64,000 bases of DNA from Pseudomonas sp. PDNC002 (GCF_016919445.1 NZ_CP070356.1:3661502-3725501), one strand, 5' to 3'. Positions 1 through 7,866 are shown, numbered from the stretch's first letter. Notes: generated from the sequence alone by a model not told the origin. Program-made: numbers and translations.

Positions 1-504
1 GGCGGTCTCGATGCCGGTGAAGCCGCCGCCGGCAACGATCACGGTGTGGCGCGCTGCGGATTCCGGCAGTTGGTGCAGCGAACGGATATGGCTTTCCAGG
101 CGCACGGCCTGGTCGATGTCGTCGACATCGAAGGCGTGATCGATACCCGGCAGGGCGGGGCGGGCGACCTTGCTGCCGCTGGCGAGGATCAGGCGGTCGA
201 AGCCGAGGGTGGCGATTTCGCCGTTGGCGTCGCGGTAGTCCAGGCTGCGGCCGTCAACGTCGATCTGTTCGGCAACGCCCTGGATGAAGGTTACGCCCAC
301 GGCGGCGAACAGATCGCCAAGCGGCGCCGCCATCTGGTGCACGTTCGGCTCGTAGAAGCGCGGGCGGATGCGCAGCTCGGCCTGGGGCGCGAGGACCGCG
401 ACTTCGATGTCGCCACGGTTGTGCTGGTCGAGCAGACGCGTGGCGCTCAGGGCGCTCCACATACCCGCGAAACCGGTGCCGACGATCAGGATGCGTTGTT
501 TCAT
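1..504 (-). CDS. NAD(P)/FAD-dependent oxidoreductase, NDH-2-like (partial, 5' part)
   Basis: Only the first 168 codons are here; the 3' part lies left of the window. The start is the ATG at 504-502. The protein opens with a dinucleotide-binding fold, ILIVGTGFAGMWSAL at about residues 4-18 (GxGxxG). Later it has LILASGSK at about 106-113, and a second Rossmann start, VIVAGGGFTGIETA, at the window edge. This two-nucleotide-fold layout is that of pyridine nucleotide-disulfide oxidoreductases and type II NADH dehydrogenases, which pass electrons from NAD(P)H to a quinone or another acceptor at the membrane face. It is divergent from an Rrf2 regulator and an 11-bp palindrome sits about 95 bp upstream, so regulation by that neighbour is likely (inference). 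The acceptor cannot be told from this part. Confidence 0.8.
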   Translation of the reverse strand, partial: MKQRILIVGTGFAGMWSALSATRLLDQHNRGDIEVAVLAPQAELRIRPRFYEPNVHQMAAPLGDLFAAVGVTFIQGVAEQIDVDGRSLDYRDANGEIATLGFDRLILASGSKVARPALPGIDHAFDVDDIDQAVRLESHIRSLHQLPESAARHTVIVAGGGFTGIETA

Positions 505-599
505 GGTGTCTCCGACGAAAAGGGTGATTCGAGTGGTGGCGGTTTGAGTTGGGCCCGAGTGGCTGATAGCGGAGCGATTCGCTTCCCGGCTTGCCTCGG

Positions 600-628
600 A
601 TAACTACGACTATATTTGTCGTAGTTAT
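600..628. promoter_or_regulatory. Palindromic operator, site 1, in the Rrf2/oxidoreductase intergenic region
   Basis: A perfect inverted repeat with 11-bp arms (ATAACTACGAC at 600-610, GTCGTAGTTAT at 618-628) and a 7-nt centre. Its 15-bp core CGACTATATTTGTCG (607-621) matches site 2 (814-828) at 11 of 15 positions, including the CGACTA start and GTCG end. It lies nearer the oxidoreductase, so it probably controls that gene through the Rrf2 protein (inference). Confidence 0.6.
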
Positions 629-813
629 GTGGCGCAACTCATTTCTCTCGAAAACTCCGACCGTTCGTCACGGATTGCCCCCGCAGATTCTCGCCACTTC
701 TGTTTATGCCTGTAGGTCTTTATGGGGGCGGAAGGTCGGGCTGGGCGCGTGACAGCTCGTCAGATGGCGTGGTTAAGTGCTTGCCGAACGACCCGCGTGG
801 TCAGAAAATAATG

Positions 814-828
814 CGACTAAGTTAGTCG
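814..828. promoter_or_regulatory. Palindromic operator, site 2, just upstream of the Rrf2 gene
   Basis: CGACTAAGTTAGTCG is a perfect 7-1-7 palindrome ending 9 bp before the ATG of the Rrf2 gene, next to its ribosome binding site. Rrf2 proteins commonly bind dyads of this size and repress their own gene. The shared half-site with 607-621 suggests one regulator binds both sites. Confidence 0.6.
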
Positions 829-837
829 GAGTTTGTG

Positions 838-1359
838 ATGGCTTTATACAGCGCAGGGGTCGAGTACGGCATCCACTGCCTGCTCTACCTGACCGATGAG
901 AAGGGTGATCCCCGTGACTCCAGCGTACGCGCGCTGGCCGAACTGCAAGGTGTGCCCCAGGAGCTGCTGGCCAAGGTCTTCACCAAGCTGGCCAAGGCCG
1001 GCCTGGTGGCGGCCACCGAAGGTGTGCGCGGCGGTTTCCGCCTGGCGCGGCCGGCGGACGAGATCAGCGTGCTGGACATCGTGAAGGCTATCGACGGCGA
1101 CAAGCCGATCTTCGAGTGCCGCGACATCCGTGGTCGCTGCGCCGTCTTCGAAGGCTCGCCGCCGGAGTGGGCGACCTGCGGTACCTGCGCCATCCATGCG
1201 GTGATGCTCACCGCGCAGAAGCGCATGGAAGAAGCCCTTGCCCAGCACACCGTGCTCGACCTGGTGCGTCGCGTCGGACGCAAGGCGCCGGCCGAGTTCG
1301 GCGAAAAGGTCATGCGCTGGATGGACGCCCAGCGCGACGGCTCCAGCGCCCCGAACTGA
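838..1359 (+). CDS. Rrf2-family transcriptional regulator with cysteine cluster
   Basis: A 173-residue Rrf2 protein. The N-terminal winged helix carries the typical ALYSAGVEYGIHCLLYL opening and the wing motif VRGGFRLARP at about 63-72. Cysteines lie at 14, 94, 101, 114 and 117; three or four in the 94-117 loop could hold an Fe-S cluster or act as a thiol redox switch, as known for IscR, NsrR and RsrR. The ATG at 838 is preferred to the GTG at 835 because GGAG (828-831) then sits 6 nt upstream. It is divergent from the flavoprotein, with a matching palindrome at each end of the spacer, which suggests autoregulation plus control of that enzyme. The signal sensed is not visible. Confidence 0.88.
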   Translation: MALYSAGVEYGIHCLLYLTDEKGDPRDSSVRALAELQGVPQELLAKVFTKLAKAGLVAATEGVRGGFRLARPADEISVLDIVKAIDGDKPIFECRDIRGRCAVFEGSPPEWATCGTCAIHAVMLTAQKRMEEALAQHTVLDLVRRVGRKAPAEFGEKVMRWMDAQRDGSSAPN

Positions 1360-1365
1360 CGGCGG

Positions 1366-1989
1366 TCAGCGCGCGTCGCCGCCGCGCGGCTTGTAGAAGA
1401 CGAACTCGTCGGTTTCCGCCGTGCGGATGTACTCCTTCGCCCAACTCGGCGAGACGTGGCGGTCATGGAAATACATGGCGCCGCGCGTGCGGTCGGCGAG
1501 CTGCTTGTTCAGTGCCTTGCGCGCGATTTCCTTGGCGATGTCGTAGCGATTCTTTTCTTCCACCTGGTCGGAGCGGCCGTCGCACCACCAGGAGAACTGG
1601 CAGTGCTTCTGCTCCTGGCCCTGCTTGACCACACCGCACACGGTGTCGGGGAAACCGCCATGCCCCATGCGGTTGAGCACCACGTTGGCCACCGCTTCCA
1701 TGTCGGCCCGGCCGCCACCCTTGGCTTCCCAGTAGATGGTCCGCGACAGGCAGGTGATGGCGTCGTCCAGCGGCGCCTTGCCGACCGGGTCGAGAGCCTT
1801 CACTTCGGACTGCGTGATCGGCGCCGCCGTGGTGACCGCCGTGGCGGGATGGGCGACCTGCTGTTCCAGGACTTCGCCCTTGGTCACGGCGGCCTGGGCT
1901 TTCTCGTCGGTGGACGTGCCAACTGGATCGGCGATGGAAGGAGATGCCCACAGAGTGAGCAGCAGAAGGGAGAGAATGAGGCGGCACAT
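1366..1989 (-). CDS. SleB-family cell wall hydrolase, exported
   Basis: A 207-residue protein with a cleavable signal peptide (LILSLLLLTLWASPSIA, about residues 4-20), a low-complexity linker, and a Hydrolase_2/SleB domain from about residue 75 to the end. Family motifs are CLSRTIYWEAKGGG (catalytic Glu in YWEAKG), AVANVVLNRM, and CQFSWWCDG. SleB-type enzymes cleave peptidoglycan glycan strands; in non-sporulating bacteria they act in the periplasm on cell-wall turnover. The start MCRLILSLLL gives a proper signal sequence. It is convergent with the Rrf2 gene, with 6 bp between the two stops. Confidence 0.85.
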   Translation of the reverse strand: MCRLILSLLLLTLWASPSIADPVGTSTDEKAQAAVTKGEVLEQQVAHPATAVTTAAPITQSEVKALDPVGKAPLDDAITCLSRTIYWEAKGGGRADMEAVANVVLNRMGHGGFPDTVCGVVKQGQEQKHCQFSWWCDGRSDQVEEKNRYDIAKEIARKALNKQLADRTRGAMYFHDRHVSPSWAKEYIRTAETDEFVFYKPRGGDAR

Positions 1990-2318
1990 AGCGAACCTAC
2001 CTGCGCAGCGATGAAACCCGGCTGTCGGCGTTTACCCGTGAGGGGCGACAGCACCCTTGAGGCCGCCTCGAAGCGAAGCGACTGCGCCTGGTGGATGTGA
2101 CTGTGCCGCGCAAGGTTTGATTCAACTTTCGTTTTCCGCACGATTCCCTGCAGGCGGCGGATCGCGTGGCCTGCCCGTTTCCCGCGGGTCGGATTCCTGC
2201 GTAAAAAAGTGGGCCATGCCACGTAGAGCCGTGCGGTGGCATACTTCCTGAGCCGACGCCATGAGCTGCCGATCCGGGCAGGCTCCTACGACCGACTGCT
2301 CGTCCGGGAGCGGAAGCT
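1990..2318. other. Intergenic region, no gene recognised
   Basis: This 329-bp stretch holds the upstream region of the SleB-type gene and the downstream region of the alpha/beta hydrolase gene. The only structure I see is an inverted repeat, ATGCCAC (2216-2222) and GTGGCAT (2236-2242), with a 13-nt spacer and no T-run. No convincing reading frame or promoter hexamers stand out. Confidence 0.4.
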
Positions 2319-3125
2319 CTAAACCGCTGGAGTCAGGGCGAAGCGCCCCAGGAAGTTCTCCACTTCCTCCAGCACCCGTGCCTGCTGCTGACGGTGGGGA
2401 ACGTGCCCGCAGTCAGCCAGCAGCCTGAGCACCGTCGGGACGCCAGGCACCGAGGTCAGGCGCTCCGGATGTGCCGCCGAGCCGTATTCATCCTGTTCGC
2501 CATGCAGGCTGAGGATCGGACAGCGGACCTGGGCCAGTTCGGCGTCGAGGTTCCAGTCGCTGAAATCCTCCGAAAGCCAGGTATCGACCCACGCGCGCAG
2601 GACCCAGAAGGCCTTGTCGCCGTGGTATTTCGCCAGGCGTTCCAACTGACCGTCGCCGGCGAACTCCTGCTCGGCGGCGCGGATGCCATCGCGGGTGCGG
2701 TGTTCGACGAAGGCCTGGGCCGATTCGGTGATCAGCGCGGCACAGGCCTGCGGGTGCTGCGCCGCACAGGCCACGGCCATGGCGCCGCCGACGCTATGGC
2801 CGAACACCACGCAGCGCTCCAGGCCGAAGTGCCGTTGCAGCAGCGGGAAGTTCTCGCGCGCCTCGTCGTCGATGAAGTCCAGGGGCAGGGCGCCGGGATA
2901 GCGCTCGGAGCAGCCGAAACCCAGGCGGTCGTAGGCGATGACCTGACGGCCGGTGCTGGCCGCGAGGCGCTCTGGAAAGTCCCGCCACAGCGCCACGCAA
3001 CCCAGGGAGTCGTGCAGCAGCAGGATGGCGTCGCCCTGTGGCTCGGCGGGCATCCAGTGCTGGGCGAAGAGCGTGCCCTTCGGGGTGGCGATCCAGTGTT
3101 CGCGGGCGGTGACGGCGGGCGGCAT
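2319..3125 (-). CDS. alpha/beta-fold hydrolase
   Basis: A 268-residue single-domain alpha/beta hydrolase. ILLLHDSLGC (about 34-43) is the oxyanion strand region (HDSLG in place of the usual HGxxG). The nucleophile elbow is GHSVGG with Ser111. The acid is probably the Asp in HGEQDEY (about 215) and the base the His in CGHVPH (about 243). The order fits small esterases and C-C hydrolases of the BphD/HpaD type, but the substrate cannot be predicted. No signal peptide, so it should be cytoplasmic. It stands alone, divergent from the mgtC leader region. Confidence 0.85.
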   Translation of the reverse strand: MPPAVTAREHWIATPKGTLFAQHWMPAEPQGDAILLLHDSLGCVALWRDFPERLAASTGRQVIAYDRLGFGCSERYPGALPLDFIDDEARENFPLLQRHFGLERCVVFGHSVGGAMAVACAAQHPQACAALITESAQAFVEHRTRDGIRAAEQEFAGDGQLERLAKYHGDKAFWVLRAWVDTWLSEDFSDWNLDAELAQVRCPILSLHGEQDEYGSAAHPERLTSVPGVPTVLRLLADCGHVPHRQQQARVLEEVENFLGRFALTPAV

Positions 3126-3257
3126 GGGTATCTCCGGTGCAGGTCTTTCGGGGCGGGCGTGCTGGTCGGCGGTCCATGGTATGACCGCGCGCTGGCGAAG
3201 GCCATGCGCTTGTTTCGTAAGGAAACCTTAAGGCTGCGCGGAGATCATGACGACTGG

Positions 3258-3309
3258 CGGCCGGAGCTGTCCCGCGCAGTGCTCACAGTGGGTCCGGCCG
3301 TCTTTTTTT
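3258..3309 (+). terminator. Intrinsic terminator in the mgtC leader (attenuator candidate)
   Basis: The stem CGGCCGGA (3258-3265) / TCCGGCCG (3293-3300) can extend inward through CTGT/ACAG. It is followed by TCTTTTTTT (3301-3309), so it works as a plus-strand terminator. No plus-strand gene ends upstream (the neighbour at 2319-3125 is on the minus strand). It therefore ends either a small RNA or an mgtC leader transcript. An inverted repeat TAAGG-AAA-CCTTA lies 28 bp upstream (3218-3230). Confidence 0.6.
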
Positions 3310-3566
3310 GAATCTCATAGGAGTCCTGCCTTGGACACTTGCCCTGGTCGATTGCGACAGGTCTGAACAGCGAACCGTCCGGCAGAGCCCTGCCGCTGTC
3401 TCGCTGCGTTGCGGACAGTGGCGATACGCATCCCGCCACGGGATGACGCCTCCCCATTCCCCTCCGGGGCCTTCCAGGCCCTTCGTTCCATCGCGATCCA
3501 TCACCCGAATGCGCGCCGGCAACGCTCGGCGCATGGACCGGCCGCGCGCCGGAAACGAGGTGGAAC
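3310..3566 (+). promoter_or_regulatory. Long hairpin-rich leader of mgtC
   Basis: A 257-nt non-coding spacer between the terminator and the mgtC ATG. It has several GC-rich self-complementary stretches (for example CATCCCGCCACGGGATG at 3429-3445) and no convincing ORF. mgtC leaders in enteric bacteria are Mg- and proline-responsive attenuators; a similar role here is only inference. Confidence 0.35.
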
Positions 3567-4271
3567 ATGGATTGGAAAATCTTCCTGCTGCGGGTCGCCG
3601 CGGCTCTCATCCTGGGCGCCCTGATCGGCGCCGAACGCCAGCTGCGCCAACGCCTGACCGGGCTGCGCACCAATGCCCTGGTCAGCACCGGCGCCTGCCT
3701 GTTCGTGCTGATGACCCAGGCCATGCCTGGACTCTCGGCGGACGCCCCGCGCATCGCCGCCTATGTCGTGTCCGGCATCGGCTTCCTCGGTGGTGGTGTG
3801 ATCATGCGCGATGGCCTGAACGTGCGCGGCCTGAACACCGCCGCCACGCTCTGGTGCACGGCCGCCATCGGCGTGCTGTGCAGCATGGGGCTGTTGCTGG
3901 AGGCCGCGCTGGGCAGCGTGGTGGTGCTTTGCGCCAATATCCTGCTGCGCGATATCGCCCAGCGCCTGAATCATCAGGACGTGCTGCCGGCCAACGAGGC
4001 GGAGCAGCGCTATGGCGTCGCCATCATCTGTCGCGCCGAGGACGAGATCCAGGTGCGCAGCCTGATGCTGCACAGCCTGGACAGCAGTGAACTGCGCCTG
4101 CAATCGCTGCACAGTGAGGACCAGGCCAACCCGGCGAAACTGGAAGTGCGCGCCGAGCTGCTCGGCGGCCATGGCGCCGCCAGTCAGCTGGAACGCATGG
4201 TCAGCCGCATCAGCCTGGAGAAGGGCGTCAGCTCGGTGCGCTGGCAGCTGTTCGAACTGGCCAGTGATTGA
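3567..4271 (+). CDS. mgtC: MgtC/SapB-family inner-membrane protein
   Basis: A 234-residue protein with four or five hydrophobic helices in the first 135 residues, then a cytoplasmic C-terminal domain of about 90 residues. The family signature GALIGAERQLRQRLTGLRTN (about 13-32) and the GIGFLGGGVIMRDG motif (about 70-83) are clear. MgtC in pathogens supports growth at low Mg2+ and inside macrophages, partly by inhibiting F-type ATP synthase. The C-terminal part resembles the ACT-like domain of long MgtC proteins. The ATG follows GAGGTGGAAC. Its leader contains a terminator, so expression may be set by attenuation. It stands alone, not next to mgtA or mgtB. Confidence 0.88.
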   Translation: MDWKIFLLRVAAALILGALIGAERQLRQRLTGLRTNALVSTGACLFVLMTQAMPGLSADAPRIAAYVVSGIGFLGGGVIMRDGLNVRGLNTAATLWCTAAIGVLCSMGLLLEAALGSVVVLCANILLRDIAQRLNHQDVLPANEAEQRYGVAIICRAEDEIQVRSLMLHSLDSSELRLQSLHSEDQANPAKLEVRAELLGGHGAASQLERMVSRISLEKGVSSVRWQLFELASD

Positions 4272-4363
4272 ACCGGACTGCTTTTCGTAGGAGCGAGCTG
4301 TGCCGTGCGGTGACAGAGCGTAGGAGCTCGGTGAGTCCGGTTCTGGGATTTCCCTCTCCCTAG

Positions 4364-4760
4364 CCCTCTCCCTGAAGGGAGAGGGGACTCGTTCGGTGCA
4401 GGTTGAAACCTTGGCGTCAGCCGGCACGGATAGCTCCCTCTCCCTGAAGGGAGAGGGGACTCGTTCGGTGCAGGTTGAAACCTTGGCGTCAGCCGGCACG
4501 GATAGCTCCCTCTCCCTGAAGGGAGAGGGGACTCGTTCGGTGCAGGTTGAAACCTTGGCGTCAGCCGGCACGGATAGCTCCCTTTCCCTGAAGGGAGAGG
4601 GGACCGTGCGGTGCAGGCTGAAACCGCTGTGTCAGCCGGTGCGGATAGCTCCCTCTCCCTGAAGGGAGAGGGGACTCGTTCGGTGCAGGCTGAAACCGCC
4701 GTGTCAGCCGGTACGGATAGCTCCCTCTCCCTTCAGGGAGAGGGCGGGGGGAGAGGGGGC
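4364..4760. repeat. Tandem array of 72-bp hairpin repeats
   Basis: Six copies of the palindrome CCCTCTCCCTGAAGGGAGAGGG recur with periods of 72, 72, 72, 71 and about 71 bp (the A after each GGGG falls at 4387, 4459, 4531, 4603 and 4674). Between them runs a conserved spacer, ACTCGTTCGGTGCAGG.TGAAACC...TCAGCCGG.ACGGATAG. The first three units are nearly identical; the fourth to sixth have diverged. The same hairpin recurs near 28.9-29.2 kb and 33.9-34.5 kb. It could act as a transcript barrier after mgtC. Confidence 0.9.
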
Positions 4761-4777
4761 AGTACAGAGTTATCCCT

Positions 4778-4800
4778 GTAGGAGCGGACTCCGTCCGCGA
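4778..4800 (+). repeat. REP element
   Basis: GTAGGAGCGGACTCCGTCCGCGA: the Pseudomonas-type REP, a conserved GTAGGAGC head followed by an imperfect hairpin (GCGGACtccGTCCGC). It borders the 72-bp array. Confidence 0.85.
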
Positions 4801-4823
4801 TTGGCTTCAGGCCATGGCGGACT

Positions 4824-5909
4824 TCAGCCCTCCCGCGCGGTGCGGCAACCACAACGCGGTGCCGGCGCGCGGGCTTCCTCGGCCACCACGCCGCGCCACC
4901 AGCGCTCGCCCTGGTGCGGCGCCTCGATGTCGATGCGTTCGCCCATCATCGGCGTGGTCACGCTCAGCCCGCGCTCGCCGGCGATCTCCAGTACGCGCTC
5001 GAAGGGTTCGTACCAGGCGTGCATGGCCAGGTCGAAGGTGCCGTTGTGGATCGGCAGCAGCCAGCGTCCGTTGAGGTCCTGGTGGGCCTGCACGGTCTGC
5101 TGCGGGTGCATGTGCACGTACGGCCAGTGCTCGTTGTAGGCGCCGGTTTCCATCAGTGTCAGGTCGAACCCGCCGAAGCGCCGGCCGATCTCGGCGAAGC
5201 CGTCGAAATAGCCGGTGTCGCCGCTGAAGAAGACGCGCAGCTTGTCGTCCTCGATCACCCAGGAACACCACAGCGTGCGGTTGCCGTCGCGCACGCCGCG
5301 GCCGGAGAAGTGTTGCGCCGGGGTGGCGGTCAGGCACAGGCCGTCCACCGTGGTGCTTTGCCACCAGTCCAGCTGGCGGATCTTGTCCGCCGGCACGCCC
5401 CAGTCGAGCAGACGGTCACCGACACCCAACGGCGTGAGGAAGACGTCCGCGCGCTCGGCCAGCACGGCGATGGTCGCGCGGTCGAGGTGGTCGTAATGGT
5501 CGTGGGAGAGGATCACGCCGCGAATCGGCGGCAGGTCCTGCAGGGCAATCGGCGGCGCGTGGAAGCGCTTGGGCCCGGCGAAGCTGAAAGGCGAGGCGCG
5601 CTCGGAGAATACCGGGTCGGTCAGCCACCAGCCGCCGCGCAGCTTGAGCAGCAGGGTGGAGTGGCCGAGGCGGTACAGGCTGCGGTCAGGGGCGGCGTCC
5701 AGCTCGGCTCGGGTGAGCGTGCGCACCGGCACTGGAGCGCGTGGCACGGTGTTCTTCGGTTTGTTGAAGATCACGTCCCACAGCACCCGCGCGCTGGGTT
5801 CGGGCATGTCGACCGGGCGCGGCGTGAGGTTGTGGAAACGGCCCCCGCGCGATTGCGGGGAGTGGTCGTAGTCGCCGATGGGCGCGCGTTGCAGTGGGTG
5901 GCGGGGCAA
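4824..5909 (-). CDS. Metallo-beta-lactamase-fold hydrolase (NAPE-PLD/UlaG-like)
   Basis: A 361-residue protein with the metal-binding motif HDHYDHLD (about residues 136-143), the upstream LGHSTLLL and WWLTDPVFSERASPF stretches of the NAPE-PLD/RomA-like MBL group, and further ligands in AQHFSGRG, FSGDTGY and LPIHNGTFDL. Members cleave phosphodiester or lactone-type bonds; the substrate is unknown. The frame opens with a TTG at 5909, preceded by AGAGGA at a suitable distance; the first in-frame ATG is 34 codons in (MPEPSARVLW), so the true N-terminus is uncertain. No signal peptide is seen. Confidence 0.85.
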   Translation of the reverse strand: MPRHPLQRAPIGDYDHSPQSRGGRFHNLTPRPVDMPEPSARVLWDVIFNKPKNTVPRAPVPVRTLTRAELDAAPDRSLYRLGHSTLLLKLRGGWWLTDPVFSERASPFSFAGPKRFHAPPIALQDLPPIRGVILSHDHYDHLDRATIAVLAERADVFLTPLGVGDRLLDWGVPADKIRQLDWWQSTTVDGLCLTATPAQHFSGRGVRDGNRTLWCSWVIEDDKLRVFFSGDTGYFDGFAEIGRRFGGFDLTLMETGAYNEHWPYVHMHPQQTVQAHQDLNGRWLLPIHNGTFDLAMHAWYEPFERVLEIAGERGLSVTTPMMGERIDIEAPHQGERWWRGVVAEEARAPAPRCGCRTAREG

Positions 5910-6040
5910 GGCACTGATCCTCTGGTGGCGGAATCTGTCAGGACAACACGCTACAGGCTCCGCCGCCAGGGATCATTACCGCCATTTTGATTCAGAACAT
6001 CACCGGCATCGATACAAGCCGCGCGCCTCGGGGGAGCCCT

Positions 6041-6118
6041 GTAGGAGCGAGCTTGCTCGCGAGCCCCTTTACGGCGGAGCCGCCGGGGAGACATCGCGGA
6101 CGCAGTCCGCTCCTACGC
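6041..6118. repeat. Inverted pair of REP elements
   Basis: GTAGGAGCGAGCTTGCTCGC at 6041-6060 faces an oppositely oriented REP (GCGGACGCAGTCCGCTCCTAC, 6096-6116). Head-to-head pairs like this form a long cruciform (BIME-like unit). It sits downstream of ampC and upstream of the MBL-fold gene. Confidence 0.8.
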
Positions 6119-6186
6119 AAAAGCACGTGCCGGAGTTTGCCTGCAGGAGCGCCCCATGGGCGCGATCACTGGCATGGCCCAGCGCA

Positions 6187-7329
6187 TCAATCCAGCTTCG
6201 AGAGAATGTCCCAGGCCAGCTTCACCCGCACTTCGTTGGGGTAGTTGCGGTTGGCGAGGATGACGATGCCGCGCTGCTTCGACGGAACGAAGGCCACGTA
6301 GGTGCCGAAGCCTCCGGTGGAGCCGGTCTTGTTCACCCAGACGTCCTGCTGCGGCGGCAGCGGCTTGCGCAGCGCGGTGGTCGGCTGGCTTTCCAGCGCC
6401 ATCTGGCTGCCGTTGTATTGCTGCAGCTCGGCCAGTTTCGGCGGGTAGGCGTACTGCTCCCAGATCAGGTCCTGGGTCATCGGGCCGACCTGGTAGTAGC
6501 CGGTGCGCGTGGCGTCGACTGCCGCCTGCAGCTTGGGCCCGGGCTTGATCTCACCGAGCTGCACCTGGACGAAGCGCAGCAGGTCACGGCTGCTGGATTT
6601 CACTCCGTATGCCTCGTCGGCGATCTGGTCGGGATTCACCCGTACCGGTGCATCGTTCTTGTCATAGCCCTGGGCGTACACGCCCTGGCGCGTCACGGGC
6701 ACATCGATGTGGGTATTGCTCAGGCCCAGCGGGGCGAAGACGTTGCGTTGCATCGCGGTCTTGAACGGCACGTCGAGGGCGCGCGCGGTGACAATGCCGA
6801 GCAGCGCGATACTCGGGTTGGCATAGCTGCGCTGGGTGCCGGCGGGGTATTGCGGCTGCCAGGACTTGTAGTAATCGGTGAGCTGCGCGGGCGTCTTCAC
6901 GTCCTCCGGCAGCTGCAGCGGGAAGCCGCCGGCAGTGTGAGTGGCGAGCTGGATCAGCGTCACCTTGTCCAGGGCGCTGCCGCGCAGCTCCTTCAGGTAG
7001 ACGGTCGGGCTCTGTTCCAGCTTGAGCTTGCCGCTGGCCTGGGCGAAACCGGCGAGGGTGGCGGTGAAGGTCTTGCTCACCGAGCCGATCTCGAACAGCG
7101 TGTCGCTGCTCACCGGCTGCTTGCTCTGCTTCGACGCCACGCCGAAATTGTAGAAGCGCTGCTCGCCATGGTCGGTGATGCCGATGGCCAGGCCGGCGAT
7201 GTTCTGTTCACGCATGAGCTGCTGGGCCAGCTTGTTCACGCGGGCATCGAAGTCAGGCGGGGCGGCGAGGGCGAGGTTGGCGAATGCCAGTGTGGCGAGG
7301 CTGAGCGTGAGGGGAGCGGTCCGGCGCAT
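6187..7329 (-). CDS. ampC: Class C beta-lactamase (AmpC)
   Basis: A 380-residue serine beta-lactamase with a signal peptide (cleavage near ANLALA-APP, residue 22-23). All class C motifs are present: Ser83-V-S-Lys86 (SVSK), the YAN triad in RSYANPS at about 168-174, and KTGSTGGFG at about 335-343. It acts in the periplasm, hydrolysing cephalosporins and penicillins through an acyl-serine. In P. aeruginosa ampC is divergent from ampR; here the upstream neighbour is a co-oriented lipoprotein gene and no LysR gene lies nearby. Regulation is therefore distant or absent. A GC-rich hairpin (7396-7416) between the two genes has no T-run. Confidence 0.93.
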   Translation of the reverse strand: MRRTAPLTLSLATLAFANLALAAPPDFDARVNKLAQQLMREQNIAGLAIGITDHGEQRFYNFGVASKQSKQPVSSDTLFEIGSVSKTFTATLAGFAQASGKLKLEQSPTVYLKELRGSALDKVTLIQLATHTAGGFPLQLPEDVKTPAQLTDYYKSWQPQYPAGTQRSYANPSIALLGIVTARALDVPFKTAMQRNVFAPLGLSNTHIDVPVTRQGVYAQGYDKNDAPVRVNPDQIADEAYGVKSSSRDLLRFVQVQLGEIKPGPKLQAAVDATRTGYYQVGPMTQDLIWEQYAYPPKLAELQQYNGSQMALESQPTTALRKPLPPQQDVWVNKTGSTGGFGTYVAFVPSKQRGIVILANRNYPNEVRVKLAWDILSKLD

Positions 7330-7425
7330 GACGACGTCCTGTTACGGTGTAAAAGGACTGAACCTAGCATCACCGACGCCGTTGCTCCAGCGGTAGGCGG
7401 GGCACTGCGCCCCGCCCGGCGTCCA

Positions 7426-7866
7426 TCAACGAATGCTGTTGATGCTGCCTTTGTTGCCCGTGACCTTGACGTCCACCTTCTTGAAGATGAAGTAGTCCTG
7501 GACGTTGACTTCATAGCGTGGTGCGACGATCAGGTCGGAACCGGAGCTTTTCACCGCCTTGTATGCGGCGGCGGCCTTGACCGAGGAAACCGGGTCGAAG
7601 GCAGCCAGGCTCATGCCCGAGCCGCTCTCGGCGCCGTAGGTCACGCCGTCGGCGTACTGGCTGTCGCCACCGAACTTGATGAAACCGAACAGGATGTTGA
7701 CCTGGGACTGGCCACTGATCGGGCCGCCAACGGCGACGTCGGCTTTCAGGTCGGTCTTGACGGCACCTGCGATCGGGGCGATCGGCTGGCTGACGTTGTA
7801 GCTGGTGCAGCCGGTGGCGAGGGCGGCGACCGAGACGAGTGCGGCGGCGCTCAGGAACTTCTTCAT
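7426..7866 (-). CDS. Small lipoprotein of unknown function
   Basis: 146 residues. The ATG at 7866 starts MKKFLSAAALVSVAALATGC, a type II signal peptide with lipobox LATGC, so the mature protein should be a lipid-anchored envelope protein. The mature part is compact, glycine/valine-rich, without further cysteines, and ends in a predicted beta region (YEVNVQDYFIFKKVDVKVTG). A good Shine-Dalgarno, AAGGAGTAAGC, precedes the ATG. I do not recognise the family with confidence; TRL-like short lipoproteins are one possibility. It is co-directional with ampC and 96 bp upstream of it, so read-through into ampC is possible. Confidence 0.75.
   Translation of the reverse strand: MKKFLSAAALVSVAALATGCTSYNVSQPIAPIAGAVKTDLKADVAVGGPISGQSQVNILFGFIKFGGDSQYADGVTYGAESGSGMSLAAFDPVSSVKAAAAYKAVKSSGSDLIVAPRYEVNVQDYFIFKKVDVKVTGNKGSINSIR

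Noticed and set aside
3310..3566. M-box (Mg2+) riboswitch before mgtC
   Set aside because: I could not find its conserved core by eye and the class is mainly known from Gram-positive bacteria; a covariance search would be needed.
4364..4760. Evenly spaced repeats resembling a CRISPR array
   Set aside because: The text between the palindromes is itself conserved from unit to unit, so there are no unique spacers, and no cas genes are near.
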